From contig JAIXXF010000045.1 of assembly GCA_027490925.1 (NCBI GenBank), forward strand, positions 1 through 64,000: a stretch of DNA of 64,000 nt. Reading direction: 5' to 3'. Made by a program: the position numbers and the translations under genes. The DNA comes from Comamonadaceae bacterium. Lineage in GTDB: Bacteria > Pseudomonadota > Gammaproteobacteria > Burkholderiales > Burkholderiaceae_C. A model generated the notes under the pieces. That model ran no database searches. It saw only the letters and a program-made list of their open reading frames with translations, and had not been told where the DNA came from. This document shows positions 1-8,485 of the stretch, piece after piece; position 1 is the stretch's first letter, and the number at the start of each line of letters is the position of its first letter.

Positions 1-670
1 CAGCGAGTTCGACGAATTCAAGTCGCGCTTTGGGGCCACGCTGGTGTGTGGTTTCGCCCGCATCGAAGGCATGCCGGTGGGCATCATCGCCAACAACGGC
101 GTGTTGTTTTCCGAGTCAGCGCAAAAAGGCGCGCATTTCATCGAGCTGTGCTGCCAGCGCAAAATTCCCTTGGTGTTCTTGCAAAACATCACCGGCTTCA
201 TGGTGGGCCGCAAATATGAAAACGAGGGCATTGCCCGCCACGGCGCCAAGATGGTCACCGCGGTCGCCACCGCGCAGGTGCCCAAGTTCACCGTGATCAT
301 TGGGGGCAGCTTCGGGGCCGGCAACTACGGCATGTGCGGCCGGGCCTATTCGCCGCGATTCCTGTGGATGTGGCCGAACGCGCGCATCAGCGTGATGGGC
401 GGCGAGCAGGCGGCCAGCGTGTTGGCCACCGTGAAGCGCGACGGCATCGAGGGCAAGGGCGGCCAGTGGAGCGCGGCCGAAGAAGAGGCGTTCAAAGCGC
501 CGATTCGCCAGCAGTACGAGGACCAAGGCAACCCGTATTACGCAACCGCCCGCCTGTGGGACGACGGCGTGATCGATCCCGCCGACACCCGTCGCGTGCT
601 CGCGCTGGGTCTGAGTGCCGCGATGAACGCACCGATTCCCGACACCAAATTTGGCCTGTTCCGGATGTGA
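1..670 (+). CDS. liuB: Methylcrotonoyl-CoA carboxylase beta (carboxyltransferase) subunit, 3' part
   Basis: The frame is open from base 2 and the start lies upstream, so only about the last 222 residues are present. The carboxyltransferase subunit moves CO2 from carboxybiotin to 3-methylcrotonyl-CoA in leucine degradation. The C-terminal carboxyltransferase half is visible, with the [11 protein letters not shown] segment, the [16 protein letters not shown] oxyanion/acyl-CoA region and the [16 protein letters not shown] motif typical of the MCC beta/PCC beta family. The MCC assignment rather than propionyl-CoA carboxylase rests on the following hydratase, biotin subunit and HMG-CoA lyase genes. 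liuC follows after 17 bp. Confidence 0.95.
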   Translation, partial: SEFDEFKSRFGATLVCGFARIEGMPVGIIANNGVLFSESAQKGAHFIELCCQRKIPLVFLQNITGFMVGRKYENEGIARHGAKMVTAVATAQVPKFTVIIGGSFGAGNYGMCGRAYSPRFLWMWPNARISVMGGEQAASVLATVKRDGIEGKGGQWSAAEEEAFKAPIRQQYEDQGNPYYATARLWDDGVIDPADTRRVLALGLSAAMNAPIPDTKFGLFRM

Positions 671-687
671 CGGCCCAGGACTTCTCC

Positions 688-1473
688 ATGCAACACCTGC
701 TGATCGACACCACTGGCCACGTGGCCACCGTGCGCCTCAACCGCCCCGACGTTCGCAACGCCTTCAACAATGTGCTGATCGCGGAACTGAACCAGGCGTT
801 CCGCGAACTCGGGCAACGCAGCGAGGTGCGCTGCATCGTGCTCGCTGCGGAAGGCCCGGCCTTCTGCGCTGGCGGTGACCTGAACTGGATGCGCAGCATG
901 GCCGACTACACCCGCGAACAGAACCTGGCCGACGCCGCGGTGCTGTCCGACATGCTGCAGTCCATCTACACCTGCCCGCAACCCACCGTGGCCGCCATCC
1001 ATGGCGATGTGTTTGCGGGCGGTATGGGGCTGGTCGCTGCGTGCGACATGGCGGTGACCGTGGACAGCGCCCAGTTCTGCCTGAGCGAGGTCAAGCTCGG
1101 CCTGATCCCGGCGACCATCAGCCCTTACGTGATCCGCGCCATGGGCGCGCGCGCGGCGCACCGCTATTTCCTCACCGCCGAACGTTTCAGCGCCGCGGAA
1201 GCGCACCGCATTGGCCTGGTCCATGAGGTCGTACCGGCGGCGGCGCTGGGTGATCGCGTGGCTGGGCTGGCGCGCGCGCTGGTCAGCGCCGGTCCCCAGG
1301 CCCTGAAGGCCTGCAAGCGGCTGCTGCACCAGGTGGCCGGTCATGAGATCGAGCCTGGGTTGCTGGCCTCGACGGTGCAGGGCATCGCCGACATCCGCGC
1401 CAGCGACGAGGGCAAGGAGGGGGTGTCGTCTTTTTTACAAAAGCGCCCCCCCGGCTGGTTGCCCCCGTCTTGA
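688..1473 (+). CDS. liuC: Methylglutaconyl-CoA hydratase (enoyl-CoA hydratase family)
   Basis: A 261-aa crotonase-fold protein, expected to hydrate 3-methylglutaconyl-CoA to HMG-CoA. The oxyanion-hole segment CAGGDLNWMRSM (near residue 60) and the GDVFAGGMGL segment (about 110) are crotonase signatures, and the DLNWM form is common in LiuC. The frame is open further upstream, but the ATG at 688 gives the normal N-terminus (MQHLLIDTTGHVATVRLNRP) and a normal family length. It lies between the two carboxylase subunit genes, as in other liu clusters. Family membership is clear; substrate is inferred from the cluster. Confidence 0.93.
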   Translation: MQHLLIDTTGHVATVRLNRPDVRNAFNNVLIAELNQAFRELGQRSEVRCIVLAAEGPAFCAGGDLNWMRSMADYTREQNLADAAVLSDMLQSIYTCPQPTVAAIHGDVFAGGMGLVAACDMAVTVDSAQFCLSEVKLGLIPATISPYVIRAMGARAAHRYFLTAERFSAAEAHRIGLVHEVVPAAALGDRVAGLARALVSAGPQALKACKRLLHQVAGHEIEPGLLASTVQGIADIRASDEGKEGVSSFLQKRPPGWLPPS

Positions 1474-1558
1474 GGGACGGAGCCTACCGCCTGATCATCC
1501 TGCCCAGGCCCTCCGCCACAGTGGCCCTGGGTCCACCCACACGCCGAACCGAGACACC

Positions 1559-3580
1559 ATGTTCAAGAAAATCCTGATCGCCAACCGTGGCGAAATCGCT
1601 TGCCGTGTGGCGGCGACCGCGCGGCGCCTGGCCATCCGAACCGTGGCGGTGTACGCCGATGCCGACGCACAGGCCAAGCATGTGGCCGTGTGCGACGAGG
1701 CGGTCCACCTGGGTGGCAGCGCGCCCAAGGAGAGCTACCTGCGGTGGGATCGCATCATCGAGGCCGCTTTGGCCACCGGTGCCCAAGCGATTCACCCTGG
1801 CTATGGCTTTCTGAGCGAAAACGAAGACTTTGCCAAAGCCTGCGCGGCGGCGGGCTTGGTGTTCATTGGGCCACCGGCCAGTGCCATTCTGGCCATGGGC
1901 CTGAAAGCCGAGTCCAAGCAACTGATGGAAAAAGCCGGTGTGCCCCTGGTGCCTGGCTACCACGGGGCCGACCAAGACCCCGCGCTGTTGCAGGCTGAAG
2001 CCGACCGCATTGGCTACCCCGTGCTGATCAAGGCCAGTGCGGGGGGCGGCGGCAAAGGCATGAGGGCGGTGGAGAAATCCGAAGACTTCGCTGCTGCCCT
2101 CGCCTCATGCCAGCGCGAGGCGATCAACAGCTTTGGCGATGGCGCGGTTCTGATTGAAAAGTACGTGCAGCGGCCGCGACACATCGAAATTCAGGTGTTT
2201 GGCGACACCCACGGCAATGTGGTGCACTTGTTCGAGCGCGACTGCTCGGTGCAGCGCCGCCACCAAAAAGTGCTGGAGGAAGCCCCCGCCCCGGGCATGA
2301 CCGATGCCCTGCGACACCATATGGGCGAGGCCGCCGTGGCAGCGGCCCGCGCGGTGAACTACGTGGGCGCTGGCACGGTGGAGTTCATCGTGGAGCAGCG
2401 GGACGACGGCCGCATGGACTTCTTCTTCATGGAGATGAACACGCGGCTGCAGGTTGAGCACCCGGTGACCGAAGCCATCACCGGTGTGGACTTGGTGGAG
2501 TGGCAACTGCGCGTGGCGGCGGGCGAGCCCCTGCCTCTGAGGCAAGATGAACTGCGCATCCAGGGCCACGCCATCGAAGCGCGCATTTGCGCCGAGAACC
2601 CCGACAACCAGTTCCTGCCGGCCACAGGCACGTTGTCGGTGTACCGCAAGCCACTGTGTGCCGCCTTCCAACGCGCGCCTCACGCGGTGCGCATCGACGA
2701 CGGGGTGCGCGAGGGCGACACCATCAGCCCGTTTTACGACTCCATGGTCGCCAAGCTGATCGTTCACGGGGCCACACGCGCTGAGGCTTTGGCGCGGCTG
2801 GACGAGGCCTTGGCCCAGACCCACATCGTGGGGCTGACCACCAACGTGCAGTTTCTTCGGTACGTGGTGAAAAGCCCGTCGTTTGCCAACGCGAATTTAG
2901 ACACCGCGTTGATCCCCCGTGAGCAGGCGGTGCTGTTCCACCAGGAGCCGATCGGACGCGACCTCGCGGCGGCGGTGGCGGTGGCCCATGCCTTGCAACG
3001 CGAGGTGTCTCTGGAGGGGGTCGACCCCTTCAGCCGCCGCGATTCATGGCGTTCGCACGGCACGGCCGTGCGGCGTTTCGACCTCGAGTTCCGTGGCGTC
3101 CCTTGCGTGGCAGCCCTGACCTGCGGGCGCGGTGACGATCTGGCCTTGCGGGTGGGCGAGTCGTTGGCGGCGTTTGCCTTCCGGCCGGGTCCGGCCGGGC
3201 TGACGGTGCGTTGGGGCAGCCAGCAGGTGGTGGCCCAGGTATACACCGATGGTGAGACGAGTGGCCGTGAGGTGGTGAGTGTGTTCACCGCCCAGGGCTC
3301 GACCGAGGTCACTCGGATCGACCCGCTGGCCCACGCCGGAGAGGCCCAAGGGGAGGGCGGTCGGCTCACAGCGCCCATGCCTGGCAAGGTCGTGTCATTT
3401 GCGGTTCAGGCGGGCGACGCGGTCAAGAAAGGCCAGCCGCTCGCGGTGATGGAAGCGATGAAAATGGAGCACACGATCGCCGCGCCGGTCGACGGTACTG
3501 TGCTGGAACTGCTCTACGCACCGGGCGACCAAGTGACCGAGGGCGCGGAGCTGTTGAAACTCACCCAGGGGACCACATGA
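1559..3580 (+). CDS. liuD: Methylcrotonoyl-CoA carboxylase alpha subunit (biotin carboxylase/biotin carrier)
   Basis: A 673-aa biotin-dependent carboxylase subunit. It carries an N-terminal biotin carboxylase domain (IANRGEIACRV near residue 8), the ATP-grasp glycine-rich loop KASAGGGGKGMR (about 158-169), the MEMNTRLQVEHPVTE segment, and a C-terminal biotinyl domain with EAMKMEH, whose lysine is the biotin site. It carboxylates biotin with bicarbonate and ATP and passes the group to the LiuB subunit. The chosen ATG gives MFKKILIANRGE, the standard family N-terminus. The stop overlaps the start of liuE as ATGA, indicating translational coupling. Confidence 0.96.
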   Translation: MFKKILIANRGEIACRVAATARRLAIRTVAVYADADAQAKHVAVCDEAVHLGGSAPKESYLRWDRIIEAALATGAQAIHPGYGFLSENEDFAKACAAAGLVFIGPPASAILAMGLKAESKQLMEKAGVPLVPGYHGADQDPALLQAEADRIGYPVLIKASAGGGGKGMRAVEKSEDFAAALASCQREAINSFGDGAVLIEKYVQRPRHIEIQVFGDTHGNVVHLFERDCSVQRRHQKVLEEAPAPGMTDALRHHMGEAAVAAARAVNYVGAGTVEFIVEQRDDGRMDFFFMEMNTRLQVEHPVTEAITGVDLVEWQLRVAAGEPLPLRQDELRIQGHAIEARICAENPDNQFLPATGTLSVYRKPLCAAFQRAPHAVRIDDGVREGDTISPFYDSMVAKLIVHGATRAEALARLDEALAQTHIVGLTTNVQFLRYVVKSPSFANANLDTALIPREQAVLFHQEPIGRDLAAAVAVAHALQREVSLEGVDPFSRRDSWRSHGTAVRRFDLEFRGVPCVAALTCGRGDDLALRVGESLAAFAFRPGPAGLTVRWGSQQVVAQVYTDGETSGREVVSVFTAQGSTEVTRIDPLAHAGEAQGEGGRLTAPMPGKVVSFAVQAGDAVKKGQPLAVMEAMKMEHTIAAPVDGTVLELLYAPGDQVTEGAELLKLTQGTT

Positions 3581-4485
3581 AACTGCCAAGCCGCGTCCAA
3601 CTCACCGACGTGGGCCCGCGCGACGGGCTGCAAAACGAAAAGTCGCCCGTGCCAGCGGCGGTCAAAGTGGAACTGGTGCACCGCCTGCAAGCGGCGGGAC
3701 TCCAACGCATCGAGGTCACCAGCTTCGTGTCGCCCAAATGGGTCCCCCAGATGGCCGACAACGCCGAGGTGATGGCGGGCATCCAGCGCCAGCCCGGCGT
3801 GCGGTATTCGGTGCTGACGCCCAACCTGCAGGGGTTTGGGCAAGCGGCGGCCAGCCAACCCGACGAGATCGTGGTGTTTGGCGCCGCCAGCGAGGCGTTC
3901 AGCCAGCGCAACATCAATTGCTCGATCGCAGAGAGCATCGAGCGTTTTCGCCCGGTCGTGGCGGCGGCCCACCAACAAGGCATTTCGGTTCGGGGGGCCA
4001 TTTCCTGTGCTGTGGGCTGCCCGTACGAGGGCGACGTTCCGCCGGAGCGGGTCGGCCTGGTCGCCCGCCTGATGCGCGACATCGGTGTGGACCACATCTA
4101 CGTGGCCGACACCATCGGCGTGGGCACCCCGCGCAAGGTGCAGGCCGCGATGGAAGCGGCCCTCGCGCATTACGACCTCGACCACACGGCCGGGCATTTC
4201 CACGACACCTACGGCCAAGCCCTGGCCAACACATTGGCGACCATGGCGCTTGGCGTGTGGCAGTTCGACACCTCGGTGGCGGGCCTTGGGGGTTGCCCAT
4301 ACGCCAAGGGCGCAACCGGCAACGTGGCCTCCGAGGATGTGGTGTTCATGCTGCATGGCCTGGGTATCGACACCGGCATCGACTTGGACGCTTTGGTCGA
4401 TGCCGGTCGGTTCATCAGCGATTTCCTGCAGCGGCCGCCGAATTCCCGCGCAGCCACCGCGCGCCTCAACCAGCGCAAGCCCTGA
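3577..4485 (+). CDS. liuE: Hydroxymethylglutaryl-CoA lyase
   Basis: A 302-aa HMGL-like TIM barrel that cleaves HMG-CoA into acetyl-CoA and acetoacetate, the last step of leucine degradation. Visible signatures are VGPRDGLQNE at the N-terminus (catalytic Arg and metal-binding Asp), the HFHDTYGQALAN metal-binding histidines and the catalytic-cysteine loop GLGGCPYAKGATGN. Length matches bacterial HMG-CoA lyases (about 300 aa). Its start overlaps the liuD stop by 4 bp, so it is part of the same operon. It is also called mvaB in some genomes. Confidence 0.96.
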   Translation: MKLPSRVQLTDVGPRDGLQNEKSPVPAAVKVELVHRLQAAGLQRIEVTSFVSPKWVPQMADNAEVMAGIQRQPGVRYSVLTPNLQGFGQAAASQPDEIVVFGAASEAFSQRNINCSIAESIERFRPVVAAAHQQGISVRGAISCAVGCPYEGDVPPERVGLVARLMRDIGVDHIYVADTIGVGTPRKVQAAMEAALAHYDLDHTAGHFHDTYGQALANTLATMALGVWQFDTSVAGLGGCPYAKGATGNVASEDVVFMLHGLGIDTGIDLDALVDAGRFISDFLQRPPNSRAATARLNQRKP

Positions 4486-4542
4486 TGCGCGGCCACGGCG
4501 GGCACAATTCGGACATGACGAGTCATTCCAACAGAGGTGCCC

Positions 4543-5067
4543 ATGTGCGGCGCTGAAGTCACCCCCCTCCCGGACACGGTGTTGCGGGTGGCCCAGGCGC
4601 TGCAGGCACACGGTCACACGACCGCACCGACCTGGTTGCAAAGCGCCGCGCGCACCGCGCAAGAGGCCGCCGACGCGCTGGGTGTGGCCCTGGGGCAGAT
4701 CGCCAAGAGTGTGGTGTTTCGCCGCAGCGGGCCCGACGGAGACACCGCCGTGCTGGTGGTGACCGCAGGCGACCACCGGGTCGACGAGGCCAAAGTCACC
4801 GCATTGGCCTGCCCGGTGGGTACCCGGCTGGGCCGTGCCGATGCCGAGTTCGTGAAAGCCCGCACCGGATTCGCCATCGGCGGCGTGTCTCCGCTGGCGC
4901 ACTTGACACCCCCGGTCACTCTGATCGACCAATCCCTGTTCCGGTTCGACACCGTGTGGGCCGCTGCAGGCCACCCGCACAGCGTCTTTCCGATTTCGCC
5001 CGACGCGCTGGCGCTTTACCTGGCCGCGCCGGTGGCCGATGTCACTGTCCAGGCGCCTGTGCCATGA
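4543..5067 (+). CDS. YbaK/EbsC-type aminoacyl-tRNA deacylase-like protein
   Basis: A 174-aa YbaK/ProX-family protein. These domains hydrolyse mischarged aminoacyl-tRNAs in the cytoplasm. The alternating hydrophobic YbaK core is visible (LGQIAKSVVFR, AVLVVTAGDHRVDE), followed by the conserved GFAIGGVSPLAH loop. ATG 4543 is preferred over the in-frame GTG at 4537, because an AGAGG ribosome site (4533-4537) sits correctly before the ATG and overlaps the GTG. It starts 57 bp after liuE and shares a 4-bp ATGA overlap with the next gene. Which aminoacyl-tRNA it edits cannot be told from sequence. Confidence 0.88.
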   Translation: MCGAEVTPLPDTVLRVAQALQAHGHTTAPTWLQSAARTAQEAADALGVALGQIAKSVVFRRSGPDGDTAVLVVTAGDHRVDEAKVTALACPVGTRLGRADAEFVKARTGFAIGGVSPLAHLTPPVTLIDQSLFRFDTVWAAAGHPHSVFPISPDALALYLAAPVADVTVQAPVP

Positions 5068-5324
5068 CCGCCGTGCCACGCTCTTTGTCTTCTGACGTCC
5101 AATTGCTGGCCGACCGCGCCGCTGTGGCGCGCATGGCGCAGGGCCCTGTGCCATCGCCCTGCGTGTCGGTTTGCCGCATGGACGAAGCGACCGGCTGGTG
5201 TGCCGGTTGTTTTCGCACCCTGGCCGAAATCACCGCCTGGAGCCGCGCCGCCGAAACGGACAAACGCCACGTCTGGGCCCTGGTAGCGCAGCGCGCCCAA
5301 TTGCCGGAGTCACCCACATCGTGA
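5064..5324 (+). CDS. DUF1289 family cysteine-motif protein
   Basis: An 86-aa protein carrying the DUF1289 pattern PSPCVSVCRMD...GWCAGCFRTLAEI, with four cysteines as two CxxxC/CxxC pairs, a likely metal or Fe-S site, and a following Trp. The function of the family is not established. The ATG overlaps the YbaK-like stop (ATGA), and its own TGA overlaps the GTG start of the downstream gene. The three genes are therefore very likely translationally coupled. The upstream in-frame extension to 4956 is antisense-free coding of the previous gene in another frame and is not used. Confidence 0.86.
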   Translation: MTAVPRSLSSDVQLLADRAAVARMAQGPVPSPCVSVCRMDEATGWCAGCFRTLAEITAWSRAAETDKRHVWALVAQRAQLPESPTS

Positions 5325-5962
5325 AGCACATCACCTTTTATTTCGACGTCATTTCGCCCTACGCCTATCTGGCGTTTGAAAAGTTGCCTGAGGCTTTGGC
5401 TGGACTGAGCTACCAGGTGACCTACAAGCCGGTGTTGTTCGCGGCCTTTTTGAAACAGCACGGGCAGCTGGGGCCTGCCGAGATCCCCGGCAAACGGGCC
5501 TGGACCTACCGGCAGGTGCTGTGGCAAGCCCGCACCCACCAGGTGCCGATGGACTTGCCCGCCAGCCACCCCTTCAACCCTCTGGGACTGCTTCGCTTGG
5601 CGGTGGCCTGTGACCCAAATGGGGCCCCCAACCGCCACGTTTGCGAGACCCTGCTCCGCCACGTGTGGCGCGGCGGTGCCGAAGCCGCCGACGCGTCGCG
5701 CCTGCAGTCGGTGACCGATGTGTTGGCGCCCCAGCGGGTGCTGGACCCTGAAGCGGCCAAAGCCCGGCTGTTGGCCAACACCGAAGAGGCCATGGCCTTG
5801 CAGGTGTTTGGCGTGCCGTCCTTCGTGGTGGATGGTCAAGTGATTTGGGGCTTTGATGCGCTGCCCATGCTGCGAGAGGCGGTGGCGGGCGACGGGTGGG
5901 TCGGCGGCGATGCATGGGCCGCGGCCGCGACCTTGCCGGTCGGCGTACAACGCAAAGCCTGA
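5321..5962 (+). CDS. 2-hydroxychromene-2-carboxylate isomerase-like protein (DsbA/GST-kappa fold)
   Basis: A 213-aa thioredoxin-fold protein of the HCCA isomerase/GST-kappa group. The N-terminus has FYFDVISPYAYLAFE, where the Ser of the SPY motif is the glutathione-activating residue in the family. The C-terminal segment VFGVPSFVVDGQVIWGFDAL is the cis-Pro region. The start is GTG at 5321, overlapping the DUF1289 stop as GTGA. In naphthalene degraders the family isomerises hydroxychromene carboxylate, but no aromatic-degradation genes are nearby, so a general glutathione-dependent isomerase/transferase role is more likely. Confidence 0.88.
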   Translation: MKHITFYFDVISPYAYLAFEKLPEALAGLSYQVTYKPVLFAAFLKQHGQLGPAEIPGKRAWTYRQVLWQARTHQVPMDLPASHPFNPLGLLRLAVACDPNGAPNRHVCETLLRHVWRGGAEAADASRLQSVTDVLAPQRVLDPEAAKARLLANTEEAMALQVFGVPSFVVDGQVIWGFDALPMLREAVAGDGWVGGDAWAAAATLPVGVQRKA

Positions 5963-6348
5963 GCTTGCAGGGCAGGTCAGACGCAACGCCGAACCCGAGG
6001 CCGAACTAGCCCATGCCGCCCGATGGCTTGCACGGGCCCGCAGGGACGCAAAAAAAGTGTGGCGACCGCGCATGCTGCCGCAAGCACCATTTCTGGGCAT
6101 GGCGGACCCAGTTGTCAGTTTCAAGCCAGAAACAGGGCCAAAAACCAGAGCGGCAACGCCTAGCCTAAGCGTAAACCCTGATGGTTTTCTCCTCGAAAAA
6201 CCAAGGCAAAACCGCCGCTTTCGACGCTGGTTCATTTTGTAAGTTTTCGTCAAGCAAGTCGTCAGTGCGGGGACAGACCCTCGGCCCATAGTCCTCCCCA
6301 TCTGTCCCGCCGGGACGGGTGATTCATGACATTTTGGGAGACAACTTC
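5963..6348. promoter_or_regulatory. Upstream region of the MFS transporter with inverted repeats
   Basis: No credible gene is seen in these 386 bp, and base composition is more AT-rich than the neighbours after about 6100. An 8-bp perfect inverted repeat is present: GGGACAGA (6270-6277) and TCTGTCCC (6301-6308). The right arm overlaps a second small palindrome, GTCCCG/CGGGAC (6304-6316). A third hairpin, GGTTTT/AAAACC, lies at 6183-6202. These may be operator or leader-RNA elements controlling the transporter. The ribosome site GGGAG (6336-6340) precedes ATG 6349. Confidence 0.45.
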
Positions 6349-8007
6349 ATGGCAACAGCACCAGCAGCTCGTCCCATGTCCGCTGAAGAACGCAAGGTGA
6401 TTTTTGCGTCCTCGTTGGGCACGGTTTTCGAGTGGTACGACTTCTACCTGTACGGCTCACTCGCGGCCATCATTGCAAAGCAGTTTTTCTCGGGATTGGA
6501 CGCCGGGTCGGCATTCATTTTTGCGCTGTTGGCTTTCGCCGCTGGTTTCATCGTGCGCCCCTTTGGCGCACTGGTGTTCGGCCGCTTGGGCGACATGATC
6601 GGTCGCAAGTACACCTTCCTGGTGACCATTCTGATCATGGGCGCCGCGACCTTCATCGTGGGTCTGCTGCCCAACTACGCCACCATCGGTGTGGCCGCTC
6701 CCATCATCTTAATCGTGCTGCGCATGCTGCAAGGCCTGGCGCTGGGCGGCGAGTACGGCGGTGCAGCCACCTACGTGGCCGAGCACGCCCCGATGGGCAA
6801 GCGCGGTGCATACACCTCCTGGATCCAAACCACCGCAACGCTGGGCCTGTTCTTGTCGCTGATGGTGATCTTGGGCACCCGCACCGTGGTCGGTGAAGCC
6901 GCTTTCGCCGACTGGGGCTGGCGCGTGCCGTTCCTGGTGTCCATCCTGCTGTTGGCCATTTCGGTCTACATCCGGTTGTCCATGAACGAATCGCCTGCAT
7001 TCGCCAAAATGAAAGCCGAAGGCAAGACCTCCAAGTCGCCGCTGTCGGAGTCGTTTGGCCAATGGAAAAACCTGAAGATCGTGATCTTGGCCCTGATCGG
7101 TTTGACCGCTGGCCAGGCCGTGGTCTGGTACACCGGCCAGTTCTACGCGCTGTTCTTCTTGACCCAGTCGCTGAAAGTTGACGGTGCCACCGCCAACATT
7201 TTGATCGCCATCGCGCTGATCATCGGTACGCCATTCTTCATCGTGTTTGGTGCCCTGTCGGACAAGATCGGCCGCAAGCCCATCATCATGGCTGGTTGCT
7301 TGCTGGCGGTGGTGACGTACTTCCCGGTGTTTCAGATGCTGACGAAGGCCGCCAACCCCGACTTGGCCGCTGCTCAGGCCGCCAATAAGGTGACAGTGGC
7401 TGCCGACCCGGCCGAGTGCTCGTTCCAGTTCAACCCGACCGGTACCGTCAAGTTCACCAGCTCGTGCGACATCGCCAAGCAGGTGCTGGCCGCTGGCTCG
7501 GTGAGCTACGACAACGTAGTGGCACCCGCAGGCACCGTGGCATCGATCAAGATCGGTGAAACCGTGATCCAGGGCTACAGCTCCAAGGGCTTGCCCGCTG
7601 ACGAAGCCAAGGCCAAGGACGCAGAGTTCAAGAAGAATGTCAACGAGGCCCTGAAGGCTGCCGGCTACCCCGCCAAGGCCGACCCCGCCAAGATCAACAA
7701 ACCCTACATCATCGCCATCCTGGTATTCCTGATGATTTTGGTGACCATGGTGTACGGCCCGATCGCAGCGATGTTGGTGGAAATGTTCCCGACCCGCATC
7801 CGCTACACCTCCATGTCCCTGCCGTACCACATCGGCAACGGCTGGTTCGGTGGTCTGTTGCCAACCACGTCGTTCGCCATCGTGGCGCAGACCGGCAACA
7901 TGTACAACGGCTTGTGGTACCCGATCATCATCGCTGGCGCAACCTTCGTCATCGGCATGTTGTTCGTGCGTGAAACCAAAGACGTGGACATCTACGCAGG
8001 CGACTGA
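6349..8007 (+). CDS. MFS transporter, metabolite:H+ symporter (MHS/ProP-like) family
   Basis: A 552-aa inner-membrane transporter. The N-terminus has the MHS hallmark SSLGTVFEWYDFYLYGSL; the loop FGRLGDMIGRKYTF (RXXXR-type MFS motif) and the second copy GALSDKIGRKPIIM follow in the expected places. About 12 membrane helices can be read. Between residues about 330 and 448 there is a roughly 115-residue soluble insertion with two cysteines, after which the last helices resume (PYIIAILVFLMILV). ATG 6349 is chosen for its GGGAG ribosome site; an in-frame ATG at 6319 would only add ten atypical residues. The substrate is probably an organic acid or osmolyte, but this is inference. Confidence 0.9.
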   Translation: MATAPAARPMSAEERKVIFASSLGTVFEWYDFYLYGSLAAIIAKQFFSGLDAGSAFIFALLAFAAGFIVRPFGALVFGRLGDMIGRKYTFLVTILIMGAATFIVGLLPNYATIGVAAPIILIVLRMLQGLALGGEYGGAATYVAEHAPMGKRGAYTSWIQTTATLGLFLSLMVILGTRTVVGEAAFADWGWRVPFLVSILLLAISVYIRLSMNESPAFAKMKAEGKTSKSPLSESFGQWKNLKIVILALIGLTAGQAVVWYTGQFYALFFLTQSLKVDGATANILIAIALIIGTPFFIVFGALSDKIGRKPIIMAGCLLAVVTYFPVFQMLTKAANPDLAAAQAANKVTVAADPAECSFQFNPTGTVKFTSSCDIAKQVLAAGSVSYDNVVAPAGTVASIKIGETVIQGYSSKGLPADEAKAKDAEFKKNVNEALKAAGYPAKADPAKINKPYIIAILVFLMILVTMVYGPIAAMLVEMFPTRIRYTSMSLPYHIGNGWFGGLLPTTSFAIVAQTGNMYNGLWYPIIIAGATFVIGMLFVRETKDVDIYAGD

Positions 8008-8050
8008 TGTTGCCCAGGCGCGGTCCCGTTGGCCGCGCCGATTGAATGCG

Positions 8051-8118
8051 GCAAGGGTCTGATACCCTTGCCATCTCCAAAAATCGCCCTTGAGGTTGAA
8101 CCCCCAAGGGCGATTTTT
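8051..8118 (+). terminator. Strong rho-independent terminator preceded by a second hairpin
   Basis: A perfect 14-bp stem (8079-8092 with 8105-8118) has a 12-nt loop, and its right arm runs into six Ts, so this is a textbook intrinsic terminator after the transporter gene. Just upstream lies a second perfect hairpin, GCAAGGGT/ACCCTTGC (8051-8058 with 8064-8071). The two share the hexamers CAAGGG and CCCTTG, so arms could also pair across hairpins. Confidence 0.9.
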
Positions 8119-8150
8119 TGAGATTCCCTCACATCTACGGAGAAAAAAAC

Positions 8151-8372
8151 ATGTGGAAAATTGCGGTCGCGTTCGCGGTGTTCGCCGGTCTGGCGTTGTT
8201 CATCCTGTCCAAGGGGGGCGACATCCATCTGGGTGGCGAGTCGGCCGGTTCCGAAGCCCACCACATCGAAGAAGCCAAGGCCAAGGCAGCGGCGGAAGCG
8301 GCTGCCAAGGCCGCCTCCGGCGCTGCCGCTGCAGCCTCTGCGCCTGCTGCGGCCGCCAGCGACGCCAAGTGA
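8151..8372 (+). CDS. Small single-pass membrane protein with Ala-rich tail
   Basis: A 73-aa protein not recognised as a named family. One N-terminal transmembrane segment (residues 3-20, IAVAFAVFAGLALFIL) is followed by a short polar part and an Ala/Lys/Glu-rich tail (KAKAAAEAAAKAASGAAAAA) that is low complexity and probably helical. The start ATG 8151 is preceded by CGGAG at a good distance; the ORF extends upstream to 8118 but through the terminator T-run. It has its own position between the terminator and uvrA. The role is unknown. Confidence 0.7.
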   Translation: MWKIAVAFAVFAGLALFILSKGGDIHLGGESAGSEAHHIEEAKAKAAAEAAAKAASGAAAAASAPAAAASDAK

Positions 8373-8485
8373 GCCGCACGGTCTGACCCCTGCCCTTTTT
8401 TCAAGGGTGATGGGTAAGACCACACGGCGGGGACCGGGCGGGGGGCTGCCTAGAATGTTCGCCTCACTCCCGGTTAACCGCAGTC

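Noticed and set aside
5853-6242. 129-codon frame between the isomerase and the transporter
   Set aside because: Overlaps the end of a real gene in another frame and has no family features.
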